A DNA stretch of 64,000 bases from Anaerosalibacter sp. Marseille-P3206 (GCF_900155565.1 NZ_FUHM01000002.1:558001-622000); one strand, 5' to 3'. Shown: positions 53,890 through 63,305, numbered from the stretch's first letter. Numbers and translations: made by a program. Notes: a model not told the origin generated them from the sequence alone.

Positions 53890-54141
53890 TTACATATTAA
53901 CTTCTATAGTTTTGGTAATTAAATAAACTGTTAACATAATAATATTGCTTTCCAAATATTCTACTTCACCATACAAACCATAAGGTTTCTGATTCTTTTC
54001 AAATTCATATAAAAACTCACCTTCTTCTTTCGGTAAAGTCTTCCCTATGTCTTTAATCAGTAATTTTACTTCTTTATTTGTAAGCTCAATTTTTTCTGCA
54101 CTTCTTCTAAAATCCTTGCCTATTTTTAATATACAATCCAT
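53890..54141 (-). CDS. Hypothetical small protein
   Basis: 83 residues: basic/helical first half (RRSAEKIELTNKEVKLLIKD), beta second half (GEVEYLESNIIMLTVYLITK). AAAAAAGGAG precedes the ATG. Directly upstream of the S1 gene on the same strand. Not recognised. Confidence 0.5.
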   Translation of the reverse strand: MDCILKIGKDFRRSAEKIELTNKEVKLLIKDIGKTLPKEEGEFLYEFEKNQKPYGLYGEVEYLESNIIMLTVYLITKTIEVNM

Positions 54142-54238
54142 TTTACATACTCCTTTTTTAGTTTTTTCACATAGACTTTATGCCATCTTTTGTCGCAGCC
54201 TATATGCTCCATATATAATTTTCAAAAAACAAAAATAA

Positions 54239-54291
54239 AAAGGTTAGAATTTTGGACACACTGGTAGTGGGTCTCCAAAATTCTAACCTTT
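54239..54291 (-). terminator. Strong 18-bp hairpin terminator
   Basis: AAAGGTTAGAATTTTGGA and its exact complement at 54274-54291. On the minus strand the second arm is followed by TTTTTATTTTTGTTTT, so it ends leftward transcripts. Confidence 0.75.
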
Positions 54292-54344
54292 AAATATCTA
54301 TTATTAAAAATTACTTTCTTTGATTCTAAGGCTTTAATCACAGC

Positions 54345-54470
54345 TACTCCTCCATGATTATATATTTTTCCTAGCATCACAAGAACAAGCAATTTTTCTC
54401 CTGAAAATCACTTGAAAACTTGTTTTTGATAATGCTAGGTAGGTATAAATATAATCACCATGAAGGTAAT
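54345..54470. repeat. Long imperfect inverted repeat
   Basis: Arms of about 50 nt: the left has CCATGATTATATATTTTTCC and CTAGCATCAC, the right (complement) CATGGTGATTATATTT and CCTAGCATTATCAA; the best core is CCTAGCAT (54370) with ATGCTAGG (54432). No coding capacity. Could be a structured RNA, a MITE-like remnant or a replication/transfer site. Confidence 0.5.
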
Positions 54471-54707
54471 TTAAAATCAAAGTTAATATTTAACTAAATA
54501 TGAATTATTAAGTTGTATACATATGTTAGCATTCAAAGTCTAAAATGTCAACTGTAATTTCTAGTTTCTTCTAGAAACTAAATAATATTAAATTAAACTC
54601 TCTGCAGCTAAGGTGAAAATTTGGCATTTTACTCATTTGTAGCGATTTTTCATGTTAAAATCATGTACTTATTGTATGGATTATTGCAAAATAATAACAC
54701 GGTTCAA

Positions 54708-54791
54708 TCATTATAAGAAATTATAAGAATTTATCTTGTAATAATTTAATGATTATAAGAAATTATAAGAATTTATACGAATTTATAAGAA
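54708..54791. repeat. Iteron-like TTATAAGAA repeats
   Basis: Five copies of TTATAAGAA at 54711, 54721, 54753, 54763 and 54783; two pairs have 10-bp (one helical turn) phasing, and a larger 28-bp block is repeated 42 bp apart. All AT-rich. This fits a replication-initiator or regulator binding array. Confidence 0.55.
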
Positions 54792-54845
54792 AAGCAGGTT
54801 AAAACTTTAGGGATAGGGATTAGGTATAAAAGAAAAACCTTGAAT

Positions 54846-55208
54846 CTAAATGTTGTCTTCATCATAAATTTTTTGTGGTAACAATTCTTTAAAATACTGT
54901 TCAGAAAATAATGGAACATGATAATCTCTATCGACCATCAGCATCATATCTTCTTTTTTAATATACTCATGATATATTCTTATAATTATATATTCTAATA
55001 TTTTATAATTGAATTTTAAGGTATTCTTATATTGCTCTGATGAGAGTTCTAAAAAATCTTCTTTAATACTTATTTCCGTCACTAAAGGGTACCATTTTGT
55101 TTCTTTTAACCCTATAAGTTTGAATTTGAGGCTAAATCTACACTCTGGACCTAAATTCTGTATATAGTTAATTATTTCTATAGGAGAAGCGTAAGTGATG
55201 CAATCCAA
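54846..55208 (-). CDS. Hypothetical protein
   Basis: 120 residues, TTG start with GGGAGG 9 nt upstream. Mixed alpha/beta (EIINYIQNLGPECRFSLKFK, YHVPLFSEQYFKELLPQKIY). Not recognised; island gene. Confidence 0.5.
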   Translation of the reverse strand: MDCITYASPIEIINYIQNLGPECRFSLKFKLIGLKETKWYPLVTEISIKEDFLELSSEQYKNTLKFNYKILEYIIIRIYHEYIKKEDMMLMVDRDYHVPLFSEQYFKELLPQKIYDEDNI

Positions 55209-55316
55209 TATAATAACCTCCCTTACATCCTTATTCCTTAACCCAACTTTGTATATTCCTATCCTAGTATAATAAGCTACAACGGTTTATCAGGCCTATT
55301 AATACAAAACATACAA

Positions 55317-55499
55317 TTAGGGTCTCCACAACTTTTTTTCTGTCCATTCGTTACAATTAGCACAAAAGTATGAATCATATTTCTTATAGTAAATCAATTT
55401 ATTGTTACATTTACTGCACTTTTTATCTGTAACAAATCCATCTATTTTTAGATTATCAATTATTACTTCTTCAGAATTATTACTTTCAATAATTTTCAT
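55317..55499 (-). CDS. Small zinc-ribbon protein
   Basis: 60 residues ending with a two-pair ribbon: KKCSKCNNKLIYYKKYDS then FCANCNEWTEKK. GTGGTG 6 nt before the ATG is a modest ribosome site; a GTG start at 55511 is possible. Probable nucleic-acid-binding accessory. Confidence 0.5.
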   Translation of the reverse strand: MKIIESNNSEEVIIDNLKIDGFVTDKKCSKCNNKLIYYKKYDSYFCANCNEWTEKKLWRP

Positions 55500-55560
55500 A
55501 TATTTCACCACGCTTATATATTGTCACTTAAAATACCTTAATAAATATTCCAAACACTTT

Positions 55561-55808
55561 CTATATAATACCACATTTTCTACAATATTTCTTATGTTTG
55601 GGAAAACAAGGACAAACATTAGAAAAATCCACAAGAGAGTTTTTAATGGACCAATTATAGATTGTAAACTTCAGCTTGAGATGCAATTTGAATAAGGAAT
55701 AACATTGGATATACTTTGTATTCAATTGAGCATTTCCACTCAAATATATTCTCTAACTTAATCTCTAAATACTTAATTAAACTTGATTTTGCTACATCAT
55801 CTTCCTTA
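55561..55808 (-). pseudogene. Debris of small protein(s) beside the integrase
   Basis: A start-less frame just after the integrase reads FHKEDDVAKSSLIKYLEIKL and ends AEVYNL; a second frame ends VCPCFPKHKKYCRKCGII with Cys pairs. They look protein-like but lack start and ribosome site, so are best taken as decayed. Confidence 0.35.
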
Positions 55809-55815
55809 TGAAAAA

Positions 55816-56802
55816 CTAAATTATTATATTCTTATATGGATGTTTATAATAAAAATAATTGATAACTTCAGTTTCAATTCCACTATTGTTAGGTCTATAA
55901 TATTTTAATGTAGACATATCTATACCTATACTTTCACTAATAAATTCTAATGATTTACCTGATTTAATCATTTTTTTAATGACAGTATGTCTGATATTTT
56001 TTAGAGATAACTTTTTATGTGAAAAGCTACTTTTCTTTTTAATAGAACTTATTCTACCTTGTAAAGAACTATAATGTAATTTTTTTAATGCCTTTGTTTT
56101 CCCATATGTAGTTAAAAATAAATTTGCCCCATTTGGTATTTTTTCTTTATCTATTTTTTCAGACACTATTTCATGATAATTCATTATATCTTCAATAATT
56201 TCATCATACAAATAAAATTTTCTCACATTAGGCTCTCTAAAATAAATTTCCTTTTTATCTAAAATAATATAATTGTCATCATCAAGTGCCATATCTGATT
56301 CTTTTTGATAAATCCTTATTGAATCTATTTCTTTTAAAGTACACCCTGTATAAAACATTATTGAAAAAAGAATTCTATTACTCAATTTTATCTGTTCATT
56401 TTTATCTTCATTAATAATTTTAAATAATTCCTTTATCTCCTTATGGGTAAACACTTCATAATTAATATTTCTAATTCTTTCAATTCTAACCTTGTCATAT
56501 TCCATTACTGTATTATCGCCATTTTTCTTCAAAAAAATAAAAAAACCTTTTAAGTATGAATAATAATTATTAATCGTTACAGGGGATGTTCCTTTTTCCA
56601 GCTCCTCATCAAAAAATTCTTCGATAGTATTGTGTTTCACATCTCCTATCTTTTTCTCTTTTTTATTTATGAATTTTATAAATTTCTTTGAAGTAGAAAT
56701 TCTATTATCTGCTGATAATCTTGCAGTATAATACTTTCTGCAATATTCCCCAAACCTTTCTAAGCAATTTTCATTTATATAACTTATTTCCTTATTGTTC
56801 AT
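55816..56802 (-). CDS. Tyrosine-recombinase-family integrase with altered active site
   Basis: 328 residues: N-terminal SAM-like core-binding domain (TSPVTINNYYSYLKGFFIFL), then a catalytic domain. The R-I region reads YTGCTLKEIDS, where families have TGLRxxEL, so the first Arg is replaced. The box-II segment LSLKNIRHTVIKK keeps its Arg but has Lys for the first His; IGIDMSTLKYYRP keeps the Tyr nucleophile and lacks the second His. AAGGAT upstream of ATG. Marks the right end of the island; it may be degenerate or belong to a divergent subfamily. Confidence 0.7.
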   Translation of the reverse strand: MNNKEISYINENCLERFGEYCRKYYTARLSADNRISTSKKFIKFINKKEKKIGDVKHNTIEEFFDEELEKGTSPVTINNYYSYLKGFFIFLKKNGDNTVMEYDKVRIERIRNINYEVFTHKEIKELFKIINEDKNEQIKLSNRILFSIMFYTGCTLKEIDSIRIYQKESDMALDDDNYIILDKKEIYFREPNVRKFYLYDEIIEDIMNYHEIVSEKIDKEKIPNGANLFLTTYGKTKALKKLHYSSLQGRISSIKKKSSFSHKKLSLKNIRHTVIKKMIKSGKSLEFISESIGIDMSTLKYYRPNNSGIETEVINYFYYKHPYKNIII

Positions 56803-58106
56803 ATAATCATCCTTTCAATTTTAGATGTTACAAAACAAAATACTTATCTAATGGTATAAATATATTATATTTCCTTACTATTTAGACCTCTAACAACATT
56901 AGTGTCTTTGCTAAGTTTTCTTTCTGGCTTTTTATACCTAGAATTATAAATAATTATTTTATAATTCTACATAAACTCACCTTGCCTATATTATCTTCCC
57001 TCCCCTATTTCCTACCAAAAATTAAGGTTCCCCAAAGAATTGTGACAGAAATAAGAAATAAAAAATAACTATTTATATGAAAAAAATCAAGATAAAATAA
57101 TTGAATAAACAAAGAATTTTCCCCTATTAATTCAACCTTTTTTTATACCTTATCTTCTGTCTTTTCCCTTATTCCTGTTTCTATCCTTATTCATATCTTT
57201 CCTCCCTTAATCCTTATTCCTTTTTTTTACTTACCCCTTAAGAAAAGTTCATCCCATTTTCTTCCACGATTTTGAATTCGTTTTTATTTTTTCCCTATTT
57301 CCTGTCCTTACTATGTTCCTTTATAAAAAAGTTTTGCTTTTTCACCCCCCTCAAACCCTGATACCTTCGTCGAAAATTTAATAAAGTTTTGCTTTTTTCC
57401 TCTCTTTTTTCCCAATTTATTCCACGAATTGAAAGCAAGACTCTATTAAAATTAGAATAAAGTTTTGATGGAAAAGCAGGGTTAAGGATTAAGGATTAAG
57501 GCTCAAGGGATTAGGATTGGGGACAGGCTCAGGGATTAGGGTTAAAATTAGCAGAGGTCAAGTTTAGACAGGGCTTAAAGGCAGGTTCAAGGGTTAAGGA
57601 ATAAGTATAGGTTCAAAATTTTAGATTAAATCTAAGATAAAGAAGGAAATGATAATGTGATAAAATGCAGGAATTAGAGATAAAAAATAAGGATTTATAT
57701 GAAAAAAAGAAGGATAAAATAATTGAATAAACGAAGAATTTCCTATCATTATTTCAATCTTTTATCACGTATTATTCCTTGATTCTTATACCTTTCTTTT
57801 CTCCTATCTTCTATCCCTTATTTCTGTACTTTCCTGCCTTTCTTCCTTATTTCCCGTATTTCTTCCTCTCTTTTCTCCCTTATTCCTTGCTCGTGCCTTT
57901 GTTCCTGTCTTTTATCTCTTCCTTGAACCTTAGAGCATTGTTCCTTTCTTTATCCTTGAACCTTGTCCTATTTTTATCCTATCTTTTTCCATCTTTTCTC
58001 CTGTTCTTTTTCCTTTTAGTCTTAGAGAAAATATTGAGGAAAATTTGAAAGAAGCAAATGTTTTTTATAATAGAAGCAAGAGTTTATTTAAAAGAGCAAA
58101 GGTTTT
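56803..58106. repeat. 1.3 kb of word tracts with a duplicated unit
   Basis: No gene. A ~95-bp segment (TATATGAAAAAAA, GATAAAATAATTGAATAAAC, GAAGAAT) at about 57056-57150 recurs at about 57676-57770 with roughly 85% identity by eye. Each copy is followed by a C/T-rich tract (57150-57260; 57775-58020); an A/G-rich tract (57470-57650, with AAGGATTAAGGATTAAGG and CAGGTTCAAGGG) precedes the second. Long frames inside (e.g. 57779-58048) are low-complexity and not genes. Confidence 0.6.
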
Positions 58107-59453
58107 TTATATTAGGACAATTTCCTTTTGTATCAACGCTATGCACTCAACATGTCCAGTCCAAGGAAACATGTCCACTGGCTGTACTTCTTCTACCTTA
58201 TACCCCTTCTCCACTAAGTATCCAACATCTCTTGCTAGGGTTGATGGATTACAGGATACATAAACTACTGATTGTGGTTCTATTTCTATTATTGTATCTA
58301 GTACCTTTTGGTCACAGCCTTTTCTTGGTGGATCTAGAACTAACTTGTCTGCTTTGATACCCTTCTCTACTAACTTTGGAAATACTTCTTCACTTGTACC
58401 ATGGATGAACTCTACATTATCTATTTTATTTAGTTTTGCATTTTCCCTTGCATCTAATATAGCTTCTTTTACTACTTCTATTCCATATACCTTTTTTGCT
58501 TGTTTTGAAAGGAATAATGATATACTGCCTATACCACAATATAGATCAAATACGGTTTCATCTCCTGATAATCCTAGAAATTCTATGGCCTTTTTATATA
58601 ATACTTCTGTTTGAATTGAATTTACTTGAAAAAATGAATTAGGTGAAATATTGAACTTCAAATCTCCAATATAGTCTATTATCTTTTCTTTACCATATAG
58701 CTTTATAAATTTATCTCCATATACTACCGGACCTTTTCTCCTATTTATGTTTTGATAAATGCTTACTACATTAGGACATTTTTTAATTATCATATTAATT
58801 AGATCATCATTATGAGGTAATTGACGAGATTGTGTAACTAATATTACCATAACTTCATTATCTTTATTTGTCCTTATACCCAAATGACGAATAGCTGTTA
58901 TATTGTACTTATTTATAAACTCCTTTAATATTCTAATGATTCTATCTCCTGTTTCCCCTTGTAAAATACAAGTATCCGTTTCTACTATTTTATAGCTACC
59001 TCTTTCATAAAATCCTATGAGAGATTTGCCTTTACTTATTGCAACTGGTATTTGAACATTATTTCTATATCTATATGGTGAATCCATTCCAATAGTATCA
59101 TTAATTTTTATATCTTCTAGGCCTGCTATTTTTATCAAATCATTTTTTACTTTTTTCTTTTTCCACTCCAATTGAGCCTTATAGTCAAAAGATTGAAACT
59201 GACAGCCACCACATCTATTTGAAACATTACATTTTGGTTTTATTCTATAATTTGAAGATTTAATAATATCTAATACCTTACCCATACCATAAGATTTTTT
59301 TAGTTTTGCGACTTCAAACTTTACAATATCTCCAATTAATCCCCTATCTAAAAATATGGTGAAATTATTAACCTTTACAATTCCACCACCTTCATGACTT
59401 ATATCCACTATTTCTCCTTCTACTATATCTCCAACCATTACTGGAACTTCCAT
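58107..59453 (-). CDS. rlmD: 23S rRNA (uracil-5-)-methyltransferase RlmCD/TrmA family
   Basis: 448 residues. N-terminal TRAM domain (DIVEGEIVDISHEGGGIVKV), four-Cys iron-sulfur motif (CNVSNRCGGCQF plus the later Cys), SAM-binding FDLYCGIGSISLF, LDPPRKGCD, and the catalytic-Cys motif VYVSCNPSTLARD. It puts m5U into 23S rRNA; Gram-positives often use one enzyme for two sites. Start at 59453 (TAGGAGTG upstream); the 48-codon longer frame is a repeat-derived artefact. Confidence 0.92.
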   Translation of the reverse strand: MEVPVMVGDIVEGEIVDISHEGGGIVKVNNFTIFLDRGLIGDIVKFEVAKLKKSYGMGKVLDIIKSSNYRIKPKCNVSNRCGGCQFQSFDYKAQLEWKKKKVKNDLIKIAGLEDIKINDTIGMDSPYRYRNNVQIPVAISKGKSLIGFYERGSYKIVETDTCILQGETGDRIIRILKEFINKYNITAIRHLGIRTNKDNEVMVILVTQSRQLPHNDDLINMIIKKCPNVVSIYQNINRRKGPVVYGDKFIKLYGKEKIIDYIGDLKFNISPNSFFQVNSIQTEVLYKKAIEFLGLSGDETVFDLYCGIGSISLFLSKQAKKVYGIEVVKEAILDARENAKLNKIDNVEFIHGTSEEVFPKLVEKGIKADKLVLDPPRKGCDQKVLDTIIEIEPQSVVYVSCNPSTLARDVGYLVEKGYKVEEVQPVDMFPWTGHVECIALIQKEIVLI

Positions 59454-59551
59454 GTAAATCACTCCTATAATTAATGTAATTTTAAAATATATCAATATTT
59501 GATATTTGTCAACAATATATAAATAAGTTATTGCAAGGGAAAAACAGGGAC

Positions 59552-59606
59552 AATGAACCTGTCCCCATGTCCCACATGGCCTCGAACCTGTCCCCATGTC
59601 CCAAAA
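59552..59606. repeat. Tandem GAACCTGTCCCCATGTCCC repeat
   Basis: Two copies of GAACCTGTCCCCATGTCCC (59556 and 59585) separated by a short ACATGGCCTC spacer, between rlmD and the next gene. Richer in C than anything around it; phrase known from clostridial intergenic DNA. Confidence 0.7.
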
Positions 59607-59703
59607 AAAGAGAGCACATATAAATGTGCTCTTAGAGAATCAGTATGCCTATGTCATTAATTAATATGATTATAGACTTAAATCTAATATTTTATACATT
59701 AAT

Positions 59704-60096
59704 TTACCATTTCAAAAATAAACTTGCATTTCCTCTGCGAATCTTATTTTGAAGTATTCTCTTTATATAGTTTTTATAGAATTCCCTAGTTCCAGGAAAA
59801 ATCATTGTTATACCTATAATATCAGTTACAATACCAGGAACAACTAAAAATACTCCTCCGATTATAATACACAAACCTGTAAGTAAATCATCACTTGGAA
59901 TATTGCCTTGTGAAAGTTGTCTGTTTATACTTGATATAACTACTTTTCCTTCACTTCTTGCTAAATAGTATCCTGCTATTCCTGTTGCTATTATCAAAAG
60001 AATTGTAGTCCAAAATCCCATATTTTGTGATGCCTTAATCAAAATATATAAATCAATTATAGGTGTGACTATGATGAAAAATAATATTTTTGACAT
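59704..60096 (-). CDS. fxsA: FxsA-family membrane protein
   Basis: 130 residues: two N-terminal membrane helices (FFIIVTPIIDLYILIKAS, TTILLIIATGIAGYYLA), LARSEG, then a third helix (LCIIIGGVFLVVPGIVTDII) and a basic tail. The LLLIPGF-like VVPGIVTDIIG motif is typical of FxsA, which in E. coli binds phage F exclusion protein. GGAG 8 nt before ATG. Cotranscribed with the thioesterase gene. Confidence 0.85.
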   Translation of the reverse strand: MSKILFFIIVTPIIDLYILIKASQNMGFWTTILLIIATGIAGYYLARSEGKVVISSINRQLSQGNIPSDDLLTGLCIIIGGVFLVVPGIVTDIIGITMIFPGTREFYKNYIKRILQNKIRRGNASLFLKW

Positions 60097-60111
60097 TTTT
60101 CATTCTCCTTT

Positions 60112-60522
60112 TTACAACAAGTTTTCTAGAGTCCTCCAAGCTTCAGGATGTCTTCTTCTAAAGTTAATAGGTTTAAGTTCACTATCAACAAAAGCATGTC
60201 TAGTAAATCCTTCTGCGATCAATGTATTGTCGCTAATTCTATATATTGTATAGTTTAAGCGAAATCTAACACCTTTTAATTCAACTAATTCAGTTTTTAT
60301 TAAGACCTCATCATCAAATTTTGCTGAATTGATATACTCACAACCTGCTTCTATTACTGGTAGGAACACATCTTTTCTTTCTAGTTCGCCACATTCTAAA
60401 TTCAAATTTCTAAAAAACTCATTTCTACCAACTTCAAACCAAGTAAAATAGTTACCATAATATACTACACCCATTTGGTCTGTTTCTTTATATCTTACTC
60501 TAATAACCGTTTTGTTCTCCAT
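60112..60522 (-). CDS. ybgC: YbgC-family acyl-CoA thioesterase
   Basis: 136-residue hotdog-fold protein. RVRYKETDQMGVVYYGNYFT carries the catalytic Asp and the YxNY motif, followed by FLPVIEAGCEYINSAKFDDE and the C-terminal GFTRHAFVD. It hydrolyses small acyl-CoA thioesters. GGGGGACAT precedes the ATG. Sits between fxsA and pyk. Confidence 0.88.
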   Translation of the reverse strand: MENKTVIRVRYKETDQMGVVYYGNYFTWFEVGRNEFFRNLNLECGELERKDVFLPVIEAGCEYINSAKFDDEVLIKTELVELKGVRFRLNYTIYRISDNTLIAEGFTRHAFVDSELKPINFRRRHPEAWRTLENLL

Positions 60523-60534
60523 ATTATGTCCCCC

Positions 60535-62304
60535 TTACAGTATTCTAGCCTCTCCTTTATAAATTGAACCAGTTATACTATCTACAGTTACTATATCTCC
60601 ATCTTTTAACTCAACTGTAGCATCTTGAACACCTACAACAGTAGGTAAATTTAAGTTTAATCCTACTATTGCTGCATGGGATGTAAGTCCCCCTTGTTCA
60701 GTAATTATTGCTGAAGCACTTTCTACATACTTCATCATATCCCTGTCTGTGGAGTTGCAAACTATCACATCTCCATCGTTAAACTTACTTTCTAACTCTT
60801 TTGCACTATTTCCTACTACTACTTTACCAGTAATTGCTTTGTTTCCAATTCCTACACCTTTTAATAATCTTTCACTTACAGTATGGACTTTGATTAAATT
60901 AGTAGTACCTGATACTCCAACTGGTATACCTGCAGTAATAACTATTAAATCCCCTTGTGCAATAAAGTCTTTTTCAAGTGCACTATGAATTGAAAGGTCT
61001 ATAACTTCGTCTGTGGAACTAGTCTCTTCTGACAGTACAGGATATACTCCCCAGACAACAGATAATCTTCTCATTACAATTTCAGTAGTAGTAGCTGCAA
61101 TAATTGGAGCCTTTGGTCTAAATTTTGAAACTGCATTAGCAGTATAACCTGAAGAAGTTGCAGTCAAAATAGCACTGGCGCCTAAATCTTGAGCTGTAGT
61201 ACATGTTGCTTTACTAATAGCATTAGTAGATGACACGCCATTTACTTCAGATTTAGTTTTAAATATTTGTTTATAATCAAGTGCAGACTCAGCTTTTATT
61301 GCAATATTGTACATAGTCTTAACTGATTCTAATGGATATTTCCCTGCTGCTGTTTCCCCTGAAAGCATAATGGCATCTGTACCATCAAAAATTGCATTAG
61401 CCACATCCGTTACTTCTGCTCTAGTAGGTCTAGGATTTCTCATCATAGAATCAAGCATCTGTGTTGCAGTAATTACTGGTTTACCCATCTCATTACATTT
61501 CTTTATTAATTGTTTTTGAACTATCGGTATTTCTTCAGTTGTAATTTCAACTCCTAAATCTCCTCTAGCAACCATAAGTCCATCAGATACCTTGAGTATT
61601 TCATCAATATTATCTACTGCTTCTTGATTTTCAACTTTAGAAATAATATGAATATGCTCTCCACCATGTTCTTCTAATATCTTTCTTATTTCCAATACAT
61701 TTTCAGCTTTCCTAATAAATGAAGCTGCTATAAAATCAACACCATTTTCAATTCCGAACAATATATCTTCATAATCCTTTTCAGTAACTGCAGGTAAATT
61801 AACTTTTACCCCTGGCACATTTACCCCTTTGTGGTCAGTTACTGACCCACCATTTTTAACAAGACAACAAATATCTGTATTGTCTTTAATCTCCTCAACA
61901 TTTAACTCTATTAGTCCATCATCAATTAGTATTCTATCTCCTAATTTTACATCTTTAGGTAGTCCTTCGTAATGAACATTGACAATGTTTTTATCTCCTA
62001 AAACATCTCTAGTAGTTAGGGTAAAATATTGTCCCTCTTCAAGATAAACCTCTTTATCCTTAAAATTTCCAATCCTTATTTCTGGACCTTTTGTATCTAA
62101 CATTATTCCAACTGGCAAATCCAGTTCTTCTCTTAGTTTTTTTATGGTCTCAATTCTTTCTTTATGCTCTTCGTGACTTCCATGAGAAAAATTAAGTCTA
62201 GCAACATTCATCCCAGCTAACATTAGTTTTCTTAGAGTTTCTTCCTTTTCTGAAGCAGGACCAATAGTGCATATTATTTTTGTCTTCTTCATTGTCTTTT
62301 TCAT
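60535..62304 (-). CDS. pyk: Pyruvate kinase with C-terminal PEP-mobile-domain extension
   Basis: 589 residues. The catalytic part shows TKIICTIGPASE, MLDTKGPEIRIG, the VARGDLGVEIT active site, MARNPRPTRAEVTDVANAI-like MMRNPRPTRAEVTDVANAIF and the KSNAVSKFRPKAPIIAAT region. The last ~100 residues are the phosphohistidine-type domain found in Firmicute pyruvate kinases (TEQGGLTSHAAIVGLNLNLP); the usual Cys before TSH is Leu here. Start ATG 62304 has GAGGTG upstream; the 3-codon longer GTG frame is the ribosome site itself. Last step of glycolysis; follows pfkA by 18 bp. Confidence 0.96.
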   Translation of the reverse strand: MKKTMKKTKIICTIGPASEKEETLRKLMLAGMNVARLNFSHGSHEEHKERIETIKKLREELDLPVGIMLDTKGPEIRIGNFKDKEVYLEEGQYFTLTTRDVLGDKNIVNVHYEGLPKDVKLGDRILIDDGLIELNVEEIKDNTDICCLVKNGGSVTDHKGVNVPGVKVNLPAVTEKDYEDILFGIENGVDFIAASFIRKAENVLEIRKILEEHGGEHIHIISKVENQEAVDNIDEILKVSDGLMVARGDLGVEITTEEIPIVQKQLIKKCNEMGKPVITATQMLDSMMRNPRPTRAEVTDVANAIFDGTDAIMLSGETAAGKYPLESVKTMYNIAIKAESALDYKQIFKTKSEVNGVSSTNAISKATCTTAQDLGASAILTATSSGYTANAVSKFRPKAPIIAATTTEIVMRRLSVVWGVYPVLSEETSSTDEVIDLSIHSALEKDFIAQGDLIVITAGIPVGVSGTTNLIKVHTVSERLLKGVGIGNKAITGKVVVGNSAKELESKFNDGDVIVCNSTDRDMMKYVESASAIITEQGGLTSHAAIVGLNLNLPTVVGVQDATVELKDGDIVTVDSITGSIYKGEARIL

Positions 62305-62321
62305 ACTGTACACCTCACCTT

Positions 62322-63281
62322 TTAAATAGAAAGTATCTTTGCTATATCATACATTTCACTATCAAACTCATTATTGATACTAAGAGCTTCTTCAAAATCC
62401 ATATCTACTATTGAATTTTCCTTAACACCTATTGCTTTTCCTGACTTTCCTTCCAGCAATAATTCTACAGCCCTATAACCCATTTTACTAGCTATTATTC
62501 TATCAAATGCTGTAGGTACTCCTCCTCTTTGAATATGCCCTAGTATTGTTACTCTAGTTTCAGTACCTGTTTTTTCTTCAATTTCTTTTGCAAACTCATA
62601 TGCATTACCCACACCCTCAGCAAGAGCTATAATGCTATGTAATTTACCTCTATTTCTACTCTGAATAAGCTTTCTACAAACTTCATCAATATCTATTCCT
62701 TCTTCTGGAACAATAATACTTTCAGCTCCTCCTGCAAATCCTGCATATAAAGCTATATCTCCACATCTTCTCCCCATTACCTCTACTATATTTGCTCTAC
62801 CATGTGAACTAGAAGTATCTCTGATTTTGCTTATAGCATCTACAACAGTTTCTACTGCAGTAAAAAATCCTACTGTATAATCAGTATATCCCATATCATT
62901 ATCTATAGTACAAGGCACTCCAACAGTTGGAACTCCATTATCACTTAAAAGTTTTGCTCCTCTAAAAGAACCATCACCACCAAGAACAACCAATCCATCT
63001 ATATCAAATATTTCAATAACATTCTTAGCCTTTTTTATTCCACTTTCAGTTGCAAACTCTTCACATCTAGCCGTTCTTAGTATGGTACCACCACGGTGTA
63101 TAATGTCTGCAACACTTGACAAATTCATTTCTTCAATATTTCCATTAATAAGTCCATTATACCCTTGTTTAATCCCTAATATTCTCACATTGTTATATAT
63201 ACCAGTTCTCACAACAGCTCGTAATGCTGCATTCATACCTGGTGCATCTCCACCACTAGTTAATACTCCAATAGTCTTCAT
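62322..63281 (-). CDS. pfkA: ATP-dependent 6-phosphofructokinase
   Basis: 319 residues, usual length. [20 protein letters not shown] and [12 protein letters not shown] bind [20 protein letters not shown] carries the catalytic TIDND, and [16 protein letters not shown] plus ILGHIQRGG bind sugar phosphate. The Gly after GGD (GGDGS) argues for ATP not PPi as donor. Upstream of pyk; typical glycolytic pair. Confidence 0.97.
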   Translation of the reverse strand: MKTIGVLTSGGDAPGMNAALRAVVRTGIYNNVRILGIKQGYNGLINGNIEEMNLSSVADIIHRGGTILRTARCEEFATESGIKKAKNVIEIFDIDGLVVLGGDGSFRGAKLLSDNGVPTVGVPCTIDNDMGYTDYTVGFFTAVETVVDAISKIRDTSSSHGRANIVEVMGRRCGDIALYAGFAGGAESIIVPEEGIDIDEVCRKLIQSRNRGKLHSIIALAEGVGNAYEFAKEIEEKTGTETRVTILGHIQRGGVPTAFDRIIASKMGYRAVELLLEGKSGKAIGVKENSIVDMDFEEALSINNEFDSEMYDIAKILSI

Positions 63282-63305
63282 ATACTAGCCTCCCATATTG
63301 CGTAT

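Noticed and set aside
54708-54791. CRISPR array
   Set aside because: The repeats are 9 bp, irregularly spaced, and there are no cas genes in the window.
55561-55743. 60-codon ORF with a Cys-rich end as a complete zinc protein
   Set aside because: Starts at a TTG without ribosome site inside another protein-like frame; kept only as debris.
57779-58048. 89-codon Phe/Leu/Ser/Pro-rich ORF
   Set aside because: Product of a pyrimidine-rich word tract; no ribosome site and low complexity.
58107-59597. 496-residue version of RlmCD
   Set aside because: The extra N-terminus is encoded by the GAACCTGTCCCC repeat and lacks a ribosome site; ATG 59453 has one.
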